Below, piece by piece: positions 1 to 8,278 of a stretch of 23,775 bases of DNA; position 1 is the first letter of the stretch; each line of letters opens with the position of its first letter. A model generated the notes under the pieces. It worked only from the letters and a program-made list of their open reading frames with translations. It did no database searches and was not told the DNA's origin. The stretch lies in the IMG/VR virus record IMGVR_UViG_3300037842_000256, positions 1 to 23,775 of that record. One strand, written 5' to 3'. Made by a program: the position numbers and the translations under genes. Source of the DNA: a virus.

Positions 1-1003
1 TTCGGGTACAATCCTTAACAGTCTTATCCATTCCATGTGTTTTTAAGTGATCATGTACATACTCACACATACTCTTGTCTGAGCCTTCCCATTTGTTTTT
101 ACAGAAATGGCATAGACTTTTACATTTAAAACTTTTTCTGTTTACATCTAGTAACTTGGGATTTTGATTATTCTTAATCTCTTCAAATCTGTCTTTCAGC
201 ATACCCAAAAATCTTGTTTCATCTGATTTATCAAATGCTAAACTAAATGGATATGGATCAATCTTACCATCTTTATCCTTACAGAAAAAGATACTCATAA
301 TTCTATTTGGAAACTCTGGGTATAATTTAGAGATAGCATAGAAGTATAAAAGTAACTGAGGATCATTTTGCATCTTCTTATAGTCTTTGACTTCCATAGT
401 AGCCCAGTCAAGTCTGCGACCAGTCTTCCAGTCAATCACTTCTATTGTATCATCACTTACTTTGGTTACAAGGTCAATTGTACCTTTTATTGCCAATTGT
501 CCTTCAATCGTGGTGCCATCCGCAGCCTTAATTGAAATTTTAGCCCAATCTTCTTCAATTGGAATATCAAAATGGGGTTCTGGATGGTGAATATCTCTAT
601 TCCTTGGATCAAACTGACCATCATTATGATTCAGCATCAACCACGCTATCTTAGATATTTCTTTTCTATCGGCAGGTCGCCACGGGTGAACTGAATCTTT
701 TTTGTATGCTTCAAGACTAAGATCACAAAGATCTTCTACTGTTTCATCTAAGTATAATTTATCTTTATGGATTTTAATTTTACCTGCAGCATCATCATCA
801 ACTAATAAGTACTTCTTTCTAGGATTGTCTTGTTGAAACTTTTTTAGTCCAGCAAGAATTTCCATAACTTTATGGACCATAGTGCCAAGTTCTGCCTTCT
901 TACCAGAGGTAGACTGGTGACCAAGAACATAAGTCATAAAATACTGCATCTCACAGTATCGCCAATTGTTATAGCTGGAGCTTCTGAAATAACTTATTAA
1001 CAT
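1..1003 (-). CDS. Cas4/RecB-like PD-(D/E)XK nuclease with probable Fe-S cluster (C-terminus cut by window edge)
   Basis: The frame is open from an ATG at 1003 to the window edge (334 codons, no stop), so the C-terminus is missing. A Cas4/AddB-like layout is visible: Cys17 near the start, His44 in LGTMVHKVME, the nuclease core GTIDLV with Asp177, then IDWKTGR with Asp191 and Lys193, and a following Q-motif QLLLYFYA. Cys294, Cys298, Cys301 and Cys313 lie near the end. One early and several late cysteines are how Cas4 and AddB hold a 4Fe-4S cluster. In phages such nucleases process DNA ends for recombination or packaging. The start overlaps the dNMP kinase stop (ATGTTAA), so it is the last visible gene of the replication operon. 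The nuclease fold is confident; the Fe-S cluster and exact role are inferred. Confidence 0.85.
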   Translation of the reverse strand, partial: MLISYFRSSSYNNWRYCEMQYFMTYVLGHQSTSGKKAELGTMVHKVMEILAGLKKFQQDNPRKKYLLVDDDAAGKIKIHKDKLYLDETVEDLCDLSLEAYKKDSVHPWRPADRKEISKIAWLMLNHNDGQFDPRNRDIHHPEPHFDIPIEEDWAKISIKAADGTTIEGQLAIKGTIDLVTKVSDDTIEVIDWKTGRRLDWATMEVKDYKKMQNDPQLLLYFYAISKLYPEFPNRIMSIFFCKDKDGKIDPYPFSLAFDKSDETRFLGMLKDRFEEIKNNQNPKLLDVNRKSFKCKSLCHFCKNKWEGSDKSMCEYVHDHLKTHGMDKTVKDCTR

Positions 1004-1818
1004 AGATTATCCTTATATAGAGCTTCGATGATATTTTGTAATCTCGCAATAGTCTTCCCTTTACCTTGATTTTCAATAACATAATCAAAATTTTTCTGTT
1101 TGTAGTTTTTCTTATCTAATTGAGTTTCACTCGGATGTTCATCTTTAAATAGATTTCTATTCAATTTAATGACAATACCACCGGCATCTTTAATAACATC
1201 AACCTCATTTGGAAACCTAACATCAGCTACAATTGCTAATTCAGATTGTTCTTCGGTAATTCTATTAACTGTATTTTGACACCAAATTGGTTCCCAAATC
1301 TTTCTCATGATATCAGTGCCGAAGTGTTGCATGAATTCACGTGCGGTCATTGGGCCGTCATCTTTTAGTTGAAGATTATATCTTTCTGGGTACTGAGTGT
1401 ATCCGCTAACTACACAGTCCTGCCTTATTGACCAGTCTATTGGAGCCATTACTCCTGGCATATTTTCCCACCTCAAATGTTCGACAGGTTGATCTTTCTG
1501 TTCATTAGTTCCGAATACATTCTCAGGCGGGATCTCGAAAAGATCGATACATATCGTCTTCAAAGAGTCAGCGAAGCTGTATAGCTTAACGTATGGATAC
1601 ATAGCTCTTTCTGCATAGCTAATAAATTCATTGTCTTTTCTAGTTATATCAAATTCAGCCCATTCTAAAATTTCATCTGTCTTAATCAACAATTGACCAT
1701 CTGGAGAAATAGTATACTCAGATATCATTCCTTGTTCTTTTAATACAATACCATGTAAGATATTGGCAACAGTATTTTTCCCTGATTGCTTTTTTCCTGC
1801 TATACCTATTAACCTCAT
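997..1818 (-). CDS. Deoxynucleoside monophosphate kinase
   Basis: This 273-aa protein resembles the phage T4 gp1 family, which phosphorylates dNMPs to dNDPs in the cytoplasm. The P-loop is at residues 8-16 (GKKQSGKNT), right at the N-terminus as in nucleotide kinases. Further support comes from REFMQHFGTD, the segment IVADVRFPNEVD, where the Arg and Asp would contact nucleotide, and the C-terminal FDYVIENQG typical of this family's lid/core end. The start shares one base with the primase stop (TGATG), so translation is coupled. It would feed nucleotides from host DNA breakdown and from ThyX into dNTP synthesis, alongside the NrdAB and dUTPase genes upstream. The family call is strong; substrate range cannot be read from sequence. 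Confidence 0.88.
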   Translation of the reverse strand: MRLIGIAGKKQSGKNTVANILHGIVLKEQGMISEYTISPDGQLLIKTDEILEWAEFDITRKDNEFISYAERAMYPYVKLYSFADSLKTICIDLFEIPPENVFGTNEQKDQPVEHLRWENMPGVMAPIDWSIRQDCVVSGYTQYPERYNLQLKDDGPMTAREFMQHFGTDIMRKIWEPIWCQNTVNRITEEQSELAIVADVRFPNEVDVIKDAGGIVIKLNRNLFKDEHPSETQLDKKNYKQKNFDYVIENQGKGKTIARLQNIIEALYKDNLC

Positions 1819-2858
1819 CAGTACAACCCTTTCAGTTTAGATGTAATTTTCTCTTGAATTGATTCAATACACATATCACCAATGTCCTTCTTGGGCATTT
1901 TGGGAAATTTTAAAGTGAATAATCTACTTAGTTCTCTCTTGATTTTTATTTTAGACTCTCTACCAGCTTGATCATTATCTGTCAATACAATTAATGTTGT
2001 TACTCCAGATTTTAATAGTGTATCCTTCTGGTAATGTGATATATCTTTACCAAAAAGTCCTACACAATTTTCTACTCCAGCTTCATACATTTTCCATACA
2101 TCACCTTGACCTTCAGTTAAAAACAAACACGAAGTTTCAGTTGCTTTACTAAATGCTCTATGGTGATTATATAGATGTTGTGCTTTTTTAAATCCATCTG
2201 AGTATAAATATTTTGGTCTTACATAGTCCTTATTAGATCTTGCTATAAAAGCAATCTGGTTACCCATATTGTTATGTACTGGAATAATTGATCTACCATA
2301 CATATAGGACTTTTTATCTGAACAATCTCTGATATTAAAATGTTTTAACGTGGAACGAGAAAATCCCCTTTGCTCAAAATACTCTGACCTATTACTTGTT
2401 TTAATATTTGGGAAAGAACAGTTAGTATATGTCTCCTGCTTTTTCTTATTAAAGATCTTAACCATCGTAGAAAAATCAGATTCTACTTTTTCTTCTGGCT
2501 CATCTAAAAATTCAGCATCTGAAATGTTATATATTTTACAAACAAATCTCAAGACATCGCTAAACGATGCTTCATTCTCTTTTGATAATACTCCTCTAAT
2601 AAATCCAAGTATGTCTGTATTATATTGTTCATGACACCCTCGCGTCCAGCATCGCCAAGACATCTTACTCTTTGATATTGATAGCCCATGAGGATTATCA
2701 CTTGCCTCATGTATCGGACAACACATAAAGTAATTATCATCTTTCTTTTGGAAAGATAATTCTAAATTGTTTAACAACAATTCTATGTCTCGAAAAATAA
2801 TTTGTTTGACTTTATTCAAGTCTAATTTTTTATTTGCCGGTTGCTTTGTTGTACTCAT
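1818..2858 (-). CDS. DnaG-type DNA primase (CHC2-like zinc finger plus TOPRIM)
   Basis: The 346-aa protein has a zinc-binding module near the N-terminus: Cys47, His50, Cys70 and Cys75 (CCPIH and CWTRGC). This is the template-recognition finger of DnaG and T7-like primases. A linker (about 85-180) and the RNA-polymerase-like region follow. The TOPRIM core has its catalytic Glu249 in LTEGQGDVW and the Asp294-Asn-Asp296 pair in LTDNDQAGR. Function: synthesis of RNA primers on the lagging strand. It is shorter than bacterial DnaG and lacks the C-terminal helicase-binding domain, and the helicase is a separate gene just upstream. The ATG at 2858 lies within the end of a 54-aa membrane-protein gene, overlapping by 29 bases. 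Confidence 0.88.
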   Translation of the reverse strand: MSTTKQPANKKLDLNKVKQIIFRDIELLLNNLELSFQKKDDNYFMCCPIHEASDNPHGLSISKSKMSWRCWTRGCHEQYNTDILGFIRGVLSKENEASFSDVLRFVCKIYNISDAEFLDEPEEKVESDFSTMVKIFNKKKQETYTNCSFPNIKTSNRSEYFEQRGFSRSTLKHFNIRDCSDKKSYMYGRSIIPVHNNMGNQIAFIARSNKDYVRPKYLYSDGFKKAQHLYNHHRAFSKATETSCLFLTEGQGDVWKMYEAGVENCVGLFGKDISHYQKDTLLKSGVTTLIVLTDNDQAGRESKIKIKRELSRLFTLKFPKMPKKDIGDMCIESIQEKITSKLKGLY

Positions 2859-2994
2859 ACCACAATAGTCCTAAATTTGCTGTTGCATACGAAAACCACA
2901 TTAACGTATGTGGATAATCTTTCTGTAAGATATTTCCAATGGCTCCCACTAAATAACATACTGTTGCTATACCTATGGCTATAACTGTAATCAT
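2830..2994 (-). CDS. Small two-helix membrane protein between helicase and primase
   Basis: A 54-codon frame begins with ATG at 2994, sharing one base with the helicase stop (TAATG), and ends with TAA inside the primase gene. I read two hydrophobic segments, roughly residues 3-24 (VIAIGIATVCYLVGAIGN) and 33-48 (LMWFSYATANLGLLWY), joined by a short polar loop, and a charged tail. The stop-start overlap, the fit to the only gap in this operon and the clean membrane pattern argue that it is real. I do not recognise the family. Being translated between two replisome genes, it could tether replication to the membrane, but that is inference; it could equally be an unrelated small membrane peptide. 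Confidence 0.65.
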   Translation of the reverse strand: MITVIAIGIATVCYLVGAIGNILQKDYPHTLMWFSYATANLGLLWYEYNKATGK

Positions 2995-4436
2995 TATTCA
3001 TCTTCCTCGATTGGAATTTCAGCACCTTCGATAGCACCGTCAGCACCTCCACCTGCTCTGAGTTCATCTCTGGTACGCAGTTCTAATAATTGAGCATGGT
3101 CTCCAACCATACGCATATTAATATAATTACCATCGTCCATTCCCGGACCATGTCTTGATACGATTGGTACGAGCTTTCTATTACCAGCATTGGGACCATC
3201 TTCAGCTAACTCTTCTGCTGACTTAGTTTTAAAAATAGAAAAAGATGTACATAACCAAATCAATCTATCAGACCCACTAACAGCATCTGTAGACTCTTTA
3301 GTTATACCATCTCTATTCAACTGTACAAATGACAAACAAGGAAACTCATACTTAACAGCTAAGTTGTGCAATGCTGTAATCTGAAATCCCAGTGCTTGGT
3401 ATTCTTGTATATTATTAGTGATAGATCCAGATGTCATCAACTTCAAATAGTCATAGACAACAACACATTGGTTGGTTTTTCCATTCTCATCTTGACCAAC
3501 TTCCTGCATAATCCATCGTTTAATTGTATTCAATATCTGTTCAAATGGAGCACCAGCAACAGTGACGTAGGTGTAGGGAATATCTTTAATATGATCAATT
3601 GCCTGCTTTACCTTGATGGTTTTTTCATCATCATCAGTAAATCGTCCGGTAGCTACTTCGTTAATCGGAACACCACTAAGATTAGAAATAATACGATTAA
3701 GGTGGTCTTCCTTTGACATTTCAGTATCCAGCATTAATACTGGAATACCTTTAGCAGCTACGTTGATGGCGACATTGTCACCAAAAACGCTCTTTCCTAC
3801 TTTAGGTCTTGCAGATACTAAATCGACACAGCCCGGTCTCAAGCCGCCTCCAATAGCTGCATCATATCTAGCAAATCCTGTTGGAATACCAATTTGATCA
3901 CATTTGTTCTCAATGAGAAACTCAAGATATTCGTCTACACCATCGCCAATCCTTTCGGGTTTGTTACCAGTATCATCTTCTCTTAAAAAATCTGTGATTG
4001 GGTTTTCTAAGATGTTGATGATTTCATCAATTGATTCATCACCGTTTATATCATCAATGTCTCTACCAATTTTATTGGTTAGCTTCTTAATTTTCCTTGC
4101 GAACTCAAATTTCTTTATTTGTGCTGCAAAGTAAAGTACATTGTCTTTTTTTACAGGATATTCCATTAAGGAATTTATATACTCTAATTCTTGATTAGAA
4201 TTAATTATGTCTTGTAAATCTAATTTCTTAGCTACTGATAGCAAAGATGGTAGATCTATTTCTGCTCCATCTTTAATAATCTTTTCTATACATTTAAAGA
4301 TAACCTGATTATTTTTATGAGAAAAACTATCACTATCAATAACATCGCATACTTCAACATATGATTCTAAACCATATGAAAAAATACCTGCTAGGACCGC
4401 TCTTTCAGCACCTAGATCCATCAGATTGTTAGACAT
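2994..4436 (-). CDS. dnaB: Replicative DNA helicase, DnaB family
   Basis: The 480-aa protein has the two-domain DnaB layout. The N-terminal helical domain (about 1-120) opens with LGAERAVLAGIFS, the typical DnaB start. The RecA-like motor domain has Walker A at 209-216 (ARPKVGKS), the catalytic Glu in LMLDTEM (near 239), Walker B at 326-334 (VVYDYLKLM), and the sensor region LSFVQLNRDG with an SGSDRLIW stretch. It is a hexameric 5'-3' helicase that unwinds the fork and recruits primase. The C-terminus is an acidic tail (EIPIEEDE). It lies 4 bases after a zinc-ribbon gene and overlaps a small membrane-protein gene. The family is certain; the loader is not identified. Confidence 0.93.
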   Translation of the reverse strand: MSNNLMDLGAERAVLAGIFSYGLESYVEVCDVIDSDSFSHKNNQVIFKCIEKIIKDGAEIDLPSLLSVAKKLDLQDIINSNQELEYINSLMEYPVKKDNVLYFAAQIKKFEFARKIKKLTNKIGRDIDDINGDESIDEIINILENPITDFLREDDTGNKPERIGDGVDEYLEFLIENKCDQIGIPTGFARYDAAIGGGLRPGCVDLVSARPKVGKSVFGDNVAINVAAKGIPVLMLDTEMSKEDHLNRIISNLSGVPINEVATGRFTDDDEKTIKVKQAIDHIKDIPYTYVTVAGAPFEQILNTIKRWIMQEVGQDENGKTNQCVVVYDYLKLMTSGSITNNIQEYQALGFQITALHNLAVKYEFPCLSFVQLNRDGITKESTDAVSGSDRLIWLCTSFSIFKTKSAEELAEDGPNAGNRKLVPIVSRHGPGMDDGNYINMRMVGDHAQLLELRTRDELRAGGGADGAIEGAEIPIEEDE

Positions 4437-4440
4437 TTAT

Positions 4441-4860
4441 TTATCCGGTACATTTGTTACAGCGATGGTATTCACCAAACGCAAGTGCGGGATTAACAGA
4501 AAAGGTTTTACCACAAACATGACATTCTACTCTTTTCTTCCCTGGCTTAGAACGGTTTCTTGCAGTCCTTTTAACATCTGGAGTTTCAATATCCATATGT
4601 TCAATACCATCATCTGTCCATCGGTTTTTTCTTGCTCTCACGGCTTGCCTCCCATTTTGTTGTTCCTTTCTAGAAACGGTAAAATCGTCGTTGACCCTTG
4701 CAGCGACTTTATTCTTTGGAGGATCAGAATGATAAGCTGAATCGTCATCTGGTGACGATGAAACTGTGAATTCTGATTCCTCCGGTGTATCATCCATTAA
4801 CATCTGGATCATTTTTTGTTTTTGCTCTGGACTCAGTGATTTCAAGAAGTCTTCCATCAT
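4441..4860 (-). CDS. Hypothetical protein with C-terminal zinc ribbon
   Basis: This 139-aa protein ends in a four-cysteine zinc ribbon: Cys113, Cys116, Cys134 and Cys137 (CHVCGK and CNKC, 17 residues between pairs). Before it comes a long basic, probably disordered stretch rich in Lys, Arg and Asp (about 25-110). The N-terminus holds a short amphipathic helix, LSPEQKQKMIQMLMDD. The layout suggests a nucleic-acid-binding protein that docks on a partner through the N-terminal helix. The start overlaps the previous stop (ATGATG after CTATGA) and it sits 4 bases upstream of the DnaB gene, so it may help helicase loading or act on single-stranded DNA. That role is inference from position; I recognise no named family. 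Confidence 0.7.
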   Translation of the reverse strand: MMEDFLKSLSPEQKQKMIQMLMDDTPEESEFTVSSSPDDDSAYHSDPPKNKVAARVNDDFTVSRKEQQNGRQAVRARKNRWTDDGIEHMDIETPDVKRTARNRSKPGKKRVECHVCGKTFSVNPALAFGEYHRCNKCTG

Positions 4861-5321
4861 AGCTTTCTTCCTTTTTCAAGTAAGCAATCTGCCTTTTTTC
4901 TAACATTAAACTCTTTGTTTTTCAAGGATAGAATCCTACTTTCTGCCACAGATTTAAAATCAACCAATTTTTGTGCTACACTGTTTTCTTTAATAATCAT
5001 CTGAGTCTTTAAATCATTGTTAGCATAAACATTTTGAAAGTCCATAAAGTCTCTAGCTACTATCTGATTAATCCATTTATCACAAAAGTATATTACCGAC
5101 TCCTGCCGTGACCTTTCACTGTTAATATGATCAGCATAATTATACAACATTAATGCGAAATTGAAACAATCATCTTGATTTAATTGCCTGATATTGTCAA
5201 GAGATAATCTTTCGGCTTCTCTAAAATCATCAGAATAGTTTAGGGAAGACAGATTTCTATTTTCGATGTACTCATCTATTCTATCCAGAAATGTTTTGAG
5301 CTGTTCCTCACAGTGACTCAA
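4857..5321 (-). CDS. Hypothetical helical protein, TTG start preferred
   Basis: A helix-rich 154-aa protein of unknown function, with many Leu, Asn and charged residues and no recognised motif. Two TTG codons could start it. The one at 5342 gives a 35-base overlap with the previous gene and has no ribosome-binding site. The one at 5321 has GGAGAG six bases upstream and a 14-base overlap, so I chose it. No ATG exists before about residue 65 of the longer form. It ends with an ATGA overlap into the zinc-ribbon gene. Its place between a nuclease and the helicase pair suggests a replication or recombination accessory role, such as a loader, but nothing in the sequence proves it. Confidence 0.65.
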   Translation of the reverse strand: MSHCEEQLKTFLDRIDEYIENRNLSSLNYSDDFREAERLSLDNIRQLNQDDCFNFALMLYNYADHINSERSRQESVIYFCDKWINQIVARDFMDFQNVYANNDLKTQMIIKENSVAQKLVDFKSVAESRILSLKNKEFNVRKKADCLLEKGRKL

Positions 5322-5730
5322 GTTGTTCTCTCCAATCTTCAATATCGTCAGAATATTTTAAAACGATTAAGTTAATATTGTTTAATTCACACCATTCCTC
5401 TTTCAAGGAATCTCTTTTTATAGCCTGTATGTATTTGGCTTTGGTTTTGTGAAAGTATGGTACATACTCATAATGTTGTTTACCATGAACCTCTACGCCA
5501 ATCATAAGGTTTGGAATAAAGAAATCAAGGAATAATACAGATTTTAAATGAGGTTTTCTAGATCCGGGTAATTTTACTTCTTCTAAAATAGAATAACCAG
5601 CAAACATCTGGTGTAATAATTCTCTAGTCTTTAAATGGTACTGAGACTTCTTAGTAGTGTCATCTGCTCTAATGATATAATTATCAAGTTTTACATTGTA
5701 TTGTCTACCATTAAACCCAACAAATTTCAT
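5308..5730 (-). CDS. Small PD-(D/E)XK (Vsr/DUF559-like) endonuclease
   Basis: The 140-aa protein carries the restriction-endonuclease-like core seen in Vsr and DUF559 proteins. The strand LFLDFFIP holds Asp69, then IGVEVHGKQHYEY gives Glu80 and the following EVxG-QH pattern, and after a Lys-rich helix comes the strand INLIVLKYSD. DUF559 usually has EvDGxxH here, so His82 replaces the usual Asp. This is a visible deviation that may alter metal binding. The ATG overlaps the RecA stop (GGATGA), so it is coupled to the recombinase. A role in DNA repair, recombination intermediates or host DNA degradation is plausible. A homing-endonuclease origin is an alternative, since Vsr-like domains also occur in such elements. 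Confidence 0.72.
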   Translation of the reverse strand: MKFVGFNGRQYNVKLDNYIIRADDTTKKSQYHLKTRELLHQMFAGYSILEEVKLPGSRKPHLKSVLFLDFFIPNLMIGVEVHGKQHYEYVPYFHKTKAKYIQAIKRDSLKEEWCELNNINLIVLKYSDDIEDWREQLESL

Positions 5731-6830
5731 CCCAGCATCATATCCTTAACTTCTTCGTATATAAAGTCACAAACTTCCTGATTATTTTCTAAAAACTCTG
5801 TTAAGTTTTGCATACCCTGAAACTTGAAAAACTTTTCTATACTTTCTGTATCATCCTTGACATCGTTCTTAGTTAGAATATTTTTAATAATTGGATTATC
5901 AACATTGTTAACACCAGTAGTTACTGTATACCACGCACCAGCCTTCTTGATCAAGCTCAATTCGGAAGCAATTTGTGCAATTTCTTGAACATGATCAATA
6001 CCAACTCCATATTTAATCCAACTATCTGCTAATGAATTAGGAATACCACCAGCGGCAGATGTCTTAATCTTCCAGTGTGCCACCTGCCCAACATCATTAC
6101 CAGAAGATGACTCCCATTTACCACGGTGAGTAATTACCATATTGGTGCCTGCCTGATATTGTAACATATTTCCACCGTCAGACATCTTATTAGGTGAAAA
6201 TCTACTACCACCAGTATTAGCAATGTTATGTGTGATAAAAATACAAATAGCACCCCTACGGGCTACATCACCGCTGATTCTTTTAAAGAACTGTGCTAAC
6301 AGTCTTGGTAATGCGTTTCTAATTCCAGTTCTAATTTCACCATCAAGTTCATCTTGTGGTAACATATTAGATGTAGAATCAACAATGGTTACAAGATCAT
6401 CTTGCTGTTTAATTAAAGTTTCGAGAGTATTTAAGTATTCTTCCGCAGAAATCACAGGTTTTGATTCTGATGTGCCAATAATCTTCACACCATCTGGGTC
6501 TAAACCTTTGATGGCATCCAGATGATGCTTACTCAGTCTACCCTCAACATCAAAATAGAAAACCTTCTTTCCATATTTCTGTGCCTGAGCAGCAAATGAC
6601 AATGCTGTAACTGTTTTACCAGTCTTAGGATCGCCAGTCATAATAACAACATTCCCTTCTCGTATACCACCTCCAAGTGCAATATCTAAAGCTGGTGATA
6701 CTGGAATGACTTTATGGTTGGACAAATCTTCAAGAACTTTACTTCCTTCTTGAATCAAATCACCCCACTTATTGACAATTTGATTGCACACTGGATCATC
6801 TTTGAATTTATCATTCTTCTTTTTTGCCAT
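5727..6830 (-). CDS. recA: RecA/UvsX-like recombinase
   Basis: The 367-aa protein has the RecA core: Walker A at 66-73 (GDPKTGKT), the catalytic Glu96 in FYFDVEG, Walker B at about 147-151 (VTIVD), and the strand AICIFITHNI near residue 198. The late segment SLIKKAGAWYT matches the conserved RecA C-terminal core. The short N-terminal helix is Lys-rich, and the acidic C-terminus (about 320-367) could modulate DNA binding. It performs homologous pairing and strand exchange in phage recombination-dependent replication. It overlaps its upstream neighbour by 20 bases and a nuclease downstream by an ATGA. UvsX and RecA types are not separable here; the tail is closer in style to phage proteins. Confidence 0.92.
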   Translation of the reverse strand: MAKKKNDKFKDDPVCNQIVNKWGDLIQEGSKVLEDLSNHKVIPVSPALDIALGGGIREGNVVIMTGDPKTGKTVTALSFAAQAQKYGKKVFYFDVEGRLSKHHLDAIKGLDPDGVKIIGTSESKPVISAEEYLNTLETLIKQQDDLVTIVDSTSNMLPQDELDGEIRTGIRNALPRLLAQFFKRISGDVARRGAICIFITHNIANTGGSRFSPNKMSDGGNMLQYQAGTNMVITHRGKWESSSGNDVGQVAHWKIKTSAAGGIPNSLADSWIKYGVGIDHVQEIAQIASELSLIKKAGAWYTVTTGVNNVDNPIIKNILTKNDVKDDTESIEKFFKFQGMQNLTEFLENNQEVCDFIYEEVKDMMLG

Positions 6831-7269
6831 CGAACTTAAGATTCCTTAATTTATTTAGTTTAGATTTCTTACCAAACCTTGTTCCACGAGTCTCAGCATC
6901 TTCTTTAACATCAAGCTTTTGAACTTCTTGTTCTTTTTCCTTCTTGACGATATTGTTATACTTTTTAATAATAGGAATTGCCCTCTTGTTCTTTAATGAA
7001 AAGATTTTTCCCCATTCTTTAGAGTTAATAGCTCTTACTACAGCCTCTTCACTGTATTCATTAATTATTTTATTAGCAGCGATCAATTGTTTTTTAAATG
7101 TCCAATCCCAAGGCTTTACACTCCAAAACTTAAATGGTAATGAACCGACATTTTTATATTCAGCATATTTCATACACATAATCTCAGCGACATATGCTGC
7201 ACATGTACAATGATCGCCAGTAGATTGATGTTTATACTTACTTTTTTCGGTTCTTTTTCTTTTAGCCAT
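6811..7269 (-). CDS. Hypothetical basic protein
   Basis: This 152-aa Lys-rich protein is not recognised. A longer frame reaches 7326, but the ATG at 7269 (MAKRKRTEK) overlaps the previous stop neatly as ATGGCTAA, so I chose it. The N-terminal part has His and Cys residues in GDHCTCAAYVAEIMC, and a Trp-rich patch PFKFWSVKPWDW, followed by helices and a basic C-terminus (KKSKLNKLRNLK). These suggest a nucleic-acid-binding or protein-docking role. It runs 20 bases into the RecA gene, so its synthesis is probably tied to the recombinase, and it may be a recombination accessory factor. That last step is inference. Confidence 0.68.
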   Translation of the reverse strand: MAKRKRTEKSKYKHQSTGDHCTCAAYVAEIMCMKYAEYKNVGSLPFKFWSVKPWDWTFKKQLIAANKIINEYSEEAVVRAINSKEWGKIFSLKNKRAIPIIKKYNNIVKKEKEQEVQKLDVKEDAETRGTRFGKKSKLNKLRNLKFDGKKEE

Positions 7270-7663
7270 TACGTATGAGTGCTTCTTCGAAACAATCTTC
7301 AACGTCATCTTCCAATTCTTTCTCAACGATTAACTCTGGAACTAACCACATCTGTTTATATACAATGCCATCTTTAAGAATACCAGTTGTATAAAACTGT
7401 TTATTCTCGGAACCCATCTGACCCATAATTGATCGTATTAAATAGACACCTTCAGCATCTTCTAAATCAATTTCAATCTTATGAGATCTAAATTGTAGTT
7501 GCAACTCTTTAATAAAAAGTCCTTCGTCTTCGCATTTCTTTTTTACGGTCTTCCATCCTTCAAATTCATCGTAATAAAATTCCTCACCATTTGTAAGTTG
7601 AATTTTTATCCAAATTGCTTCTTTATTTCTTCTATAAGATTTTATCCATTCTTGATCATTCAT
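7262..7663 (-). CDS. Hypothetical protein
   Basis: A 133-aa protein with an alternating strand/turn pattern (WIKIQLTNGEEFYYDEF, LQLQFRSHKIEID, KQFYTTGILKDG) and an acidic C-terminal helix (EKELEDDVEDCFEEAL). It has no membrane segment or known motif. Its ATG shares one base with the preceding stop (TAATG) and has AGGA seven bases upstream, so the start is secure. It belongs to the run of small cytoplasmic genes between PhoH and RecA. I cannot assign a function. Confidence 0.65.
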   Translation of the reverse strand: MNDQEWIKSYRRNKEAIWIKIQLTNGEEFYYDEFEGWKTVKKKCEDEGLFIKELQLQFRSHKIEIDLEDAEGVYLIRSIMGQMGSENKQFYTTGILKDGIVYKQMWLVPELIVEKELEDDVEDCFEEALIRNG

Positions 7664-7962
7664 TATTTTATCCTAGTAACACAGTGTTCTTGCCTTGGTG
7701 CTATAGCATTGTTTTGCCTTGCCACATCAGATAACTCTGAAGCATTTTGTGTCATCACCGTGGCACCACCTTGATGTGCAAATTGACTACCAGCAGTTAA
7801 TACAGAATCACTTTCCTCTTTATCTTTACATTTAGTTACACATCTTTTCACAAGACTTTTCGCTCTGTCAAGCTCCTTACATATCTCATCTATTTCCATC
7901 ATCTTATAATGGTGCTGAATATAAAATTCTTCAGCTTTTCCGAGTGGTCCTTTTTTAGTCAT
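7663..7962 (-). CDS. Small helix-turn-helix-like phage protein
   Basis: The 99-aa protein opens with GPLGKAEEFYIQHHY followed by EIDEICKELDRAKSLVKRCV. This looks like a short helix-turn-helix of the kind used to sense or bind DNA: helix, turn near KELDRA, recognition helix. The second half (about 55-99) is Gln/Ala/Ser-rich and contains MTQNASELSDVARQ. The start overlaps the upstream gene by 8 bases, with GGGGA seven bases before the ATG. A regulatory or DNA-binding role is likely from the fold, but the DNA target cannot be seen. The fold call is moderate; it could be a structural helix bundle instead. Confidence 0.6.
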   Translation of the reverse strand: MTKKGPLGKAEEFYIQHHYKMMEIDEICKELDRAKSLVKRCVTKCKDKEESDSVLTAGSQFAHQGGATVMTQNASELSDVARQNNAIAPRQEHCVTRIK

Positions 7963-8278
7963 TTAAAAATCCCCTTTGTGCTCTTGTCATATACAAACTA
8001 TTTTTAGTCGTTAAATACATCATATAAAAATCAAATGTATTTTTAGATACTCTTTTCATATCAATTGGTAAATTTCTTTCGCGACGACCATATATTCCAA
8101 TTGGATCAAACGGAGAATTATCGTAGACCCTTATATAATAGTATTGTCTATCGTTTTTCGCAATGATTTTAGCGTAAAATTTTTCATTTTCTCCAGAAAT
8201 TTCTTTTCCATCCTTGTTAAACCAGACTTCTTCCGCCTCAACCTTTGGTATATCTGGTTCTTCATTTATATATTTCAT
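7955..8278 (-). CDS. Hypothetical protein
   Basis: A 107-aa protein with strand-rich segments rich in Tyr and Asp (AKIIAKNDRQYYYIRVYDNS, then IGIYGRRERNLPID) and a helical C-terminus. It has no cysteines, signal peptide or membrane segment. The ATG overlaps the FmdB-like stop (ATGA) and is preceded by GGAAGGTAAGAA, a good ribosome-binding site inside the neighbour. I recognise no family and assign no function; its place in the operon suggests an early or replication-stage gene. Confidence 0.62.
   Translation of the reverse strand: MKYINEEPDIPKVEAEEVWFNKDGKEISGENEKFYAKIIAKNDRQYYYIRVYDNSPFDPIGIYGRRERNLPIDMKRVSKNTFDFYMMYLTTKNSLYMTRAQRGFLND

Noticed and set aside
387-590. Plus-strand open frame in the left nuclease region
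   Set aside because: It lies antisense to a well-supported nuclease gene, has no recognised motif, and every supported gene is on the minus strand.
2855-3067. Minus-strand 70-aa frame between helicase and primase
   Set aside because: It lies mostly in the end of the helicase gene; the 54-aa membrane frame in a different phase fits the gap, the stop-start overlap and protein-like composition better.
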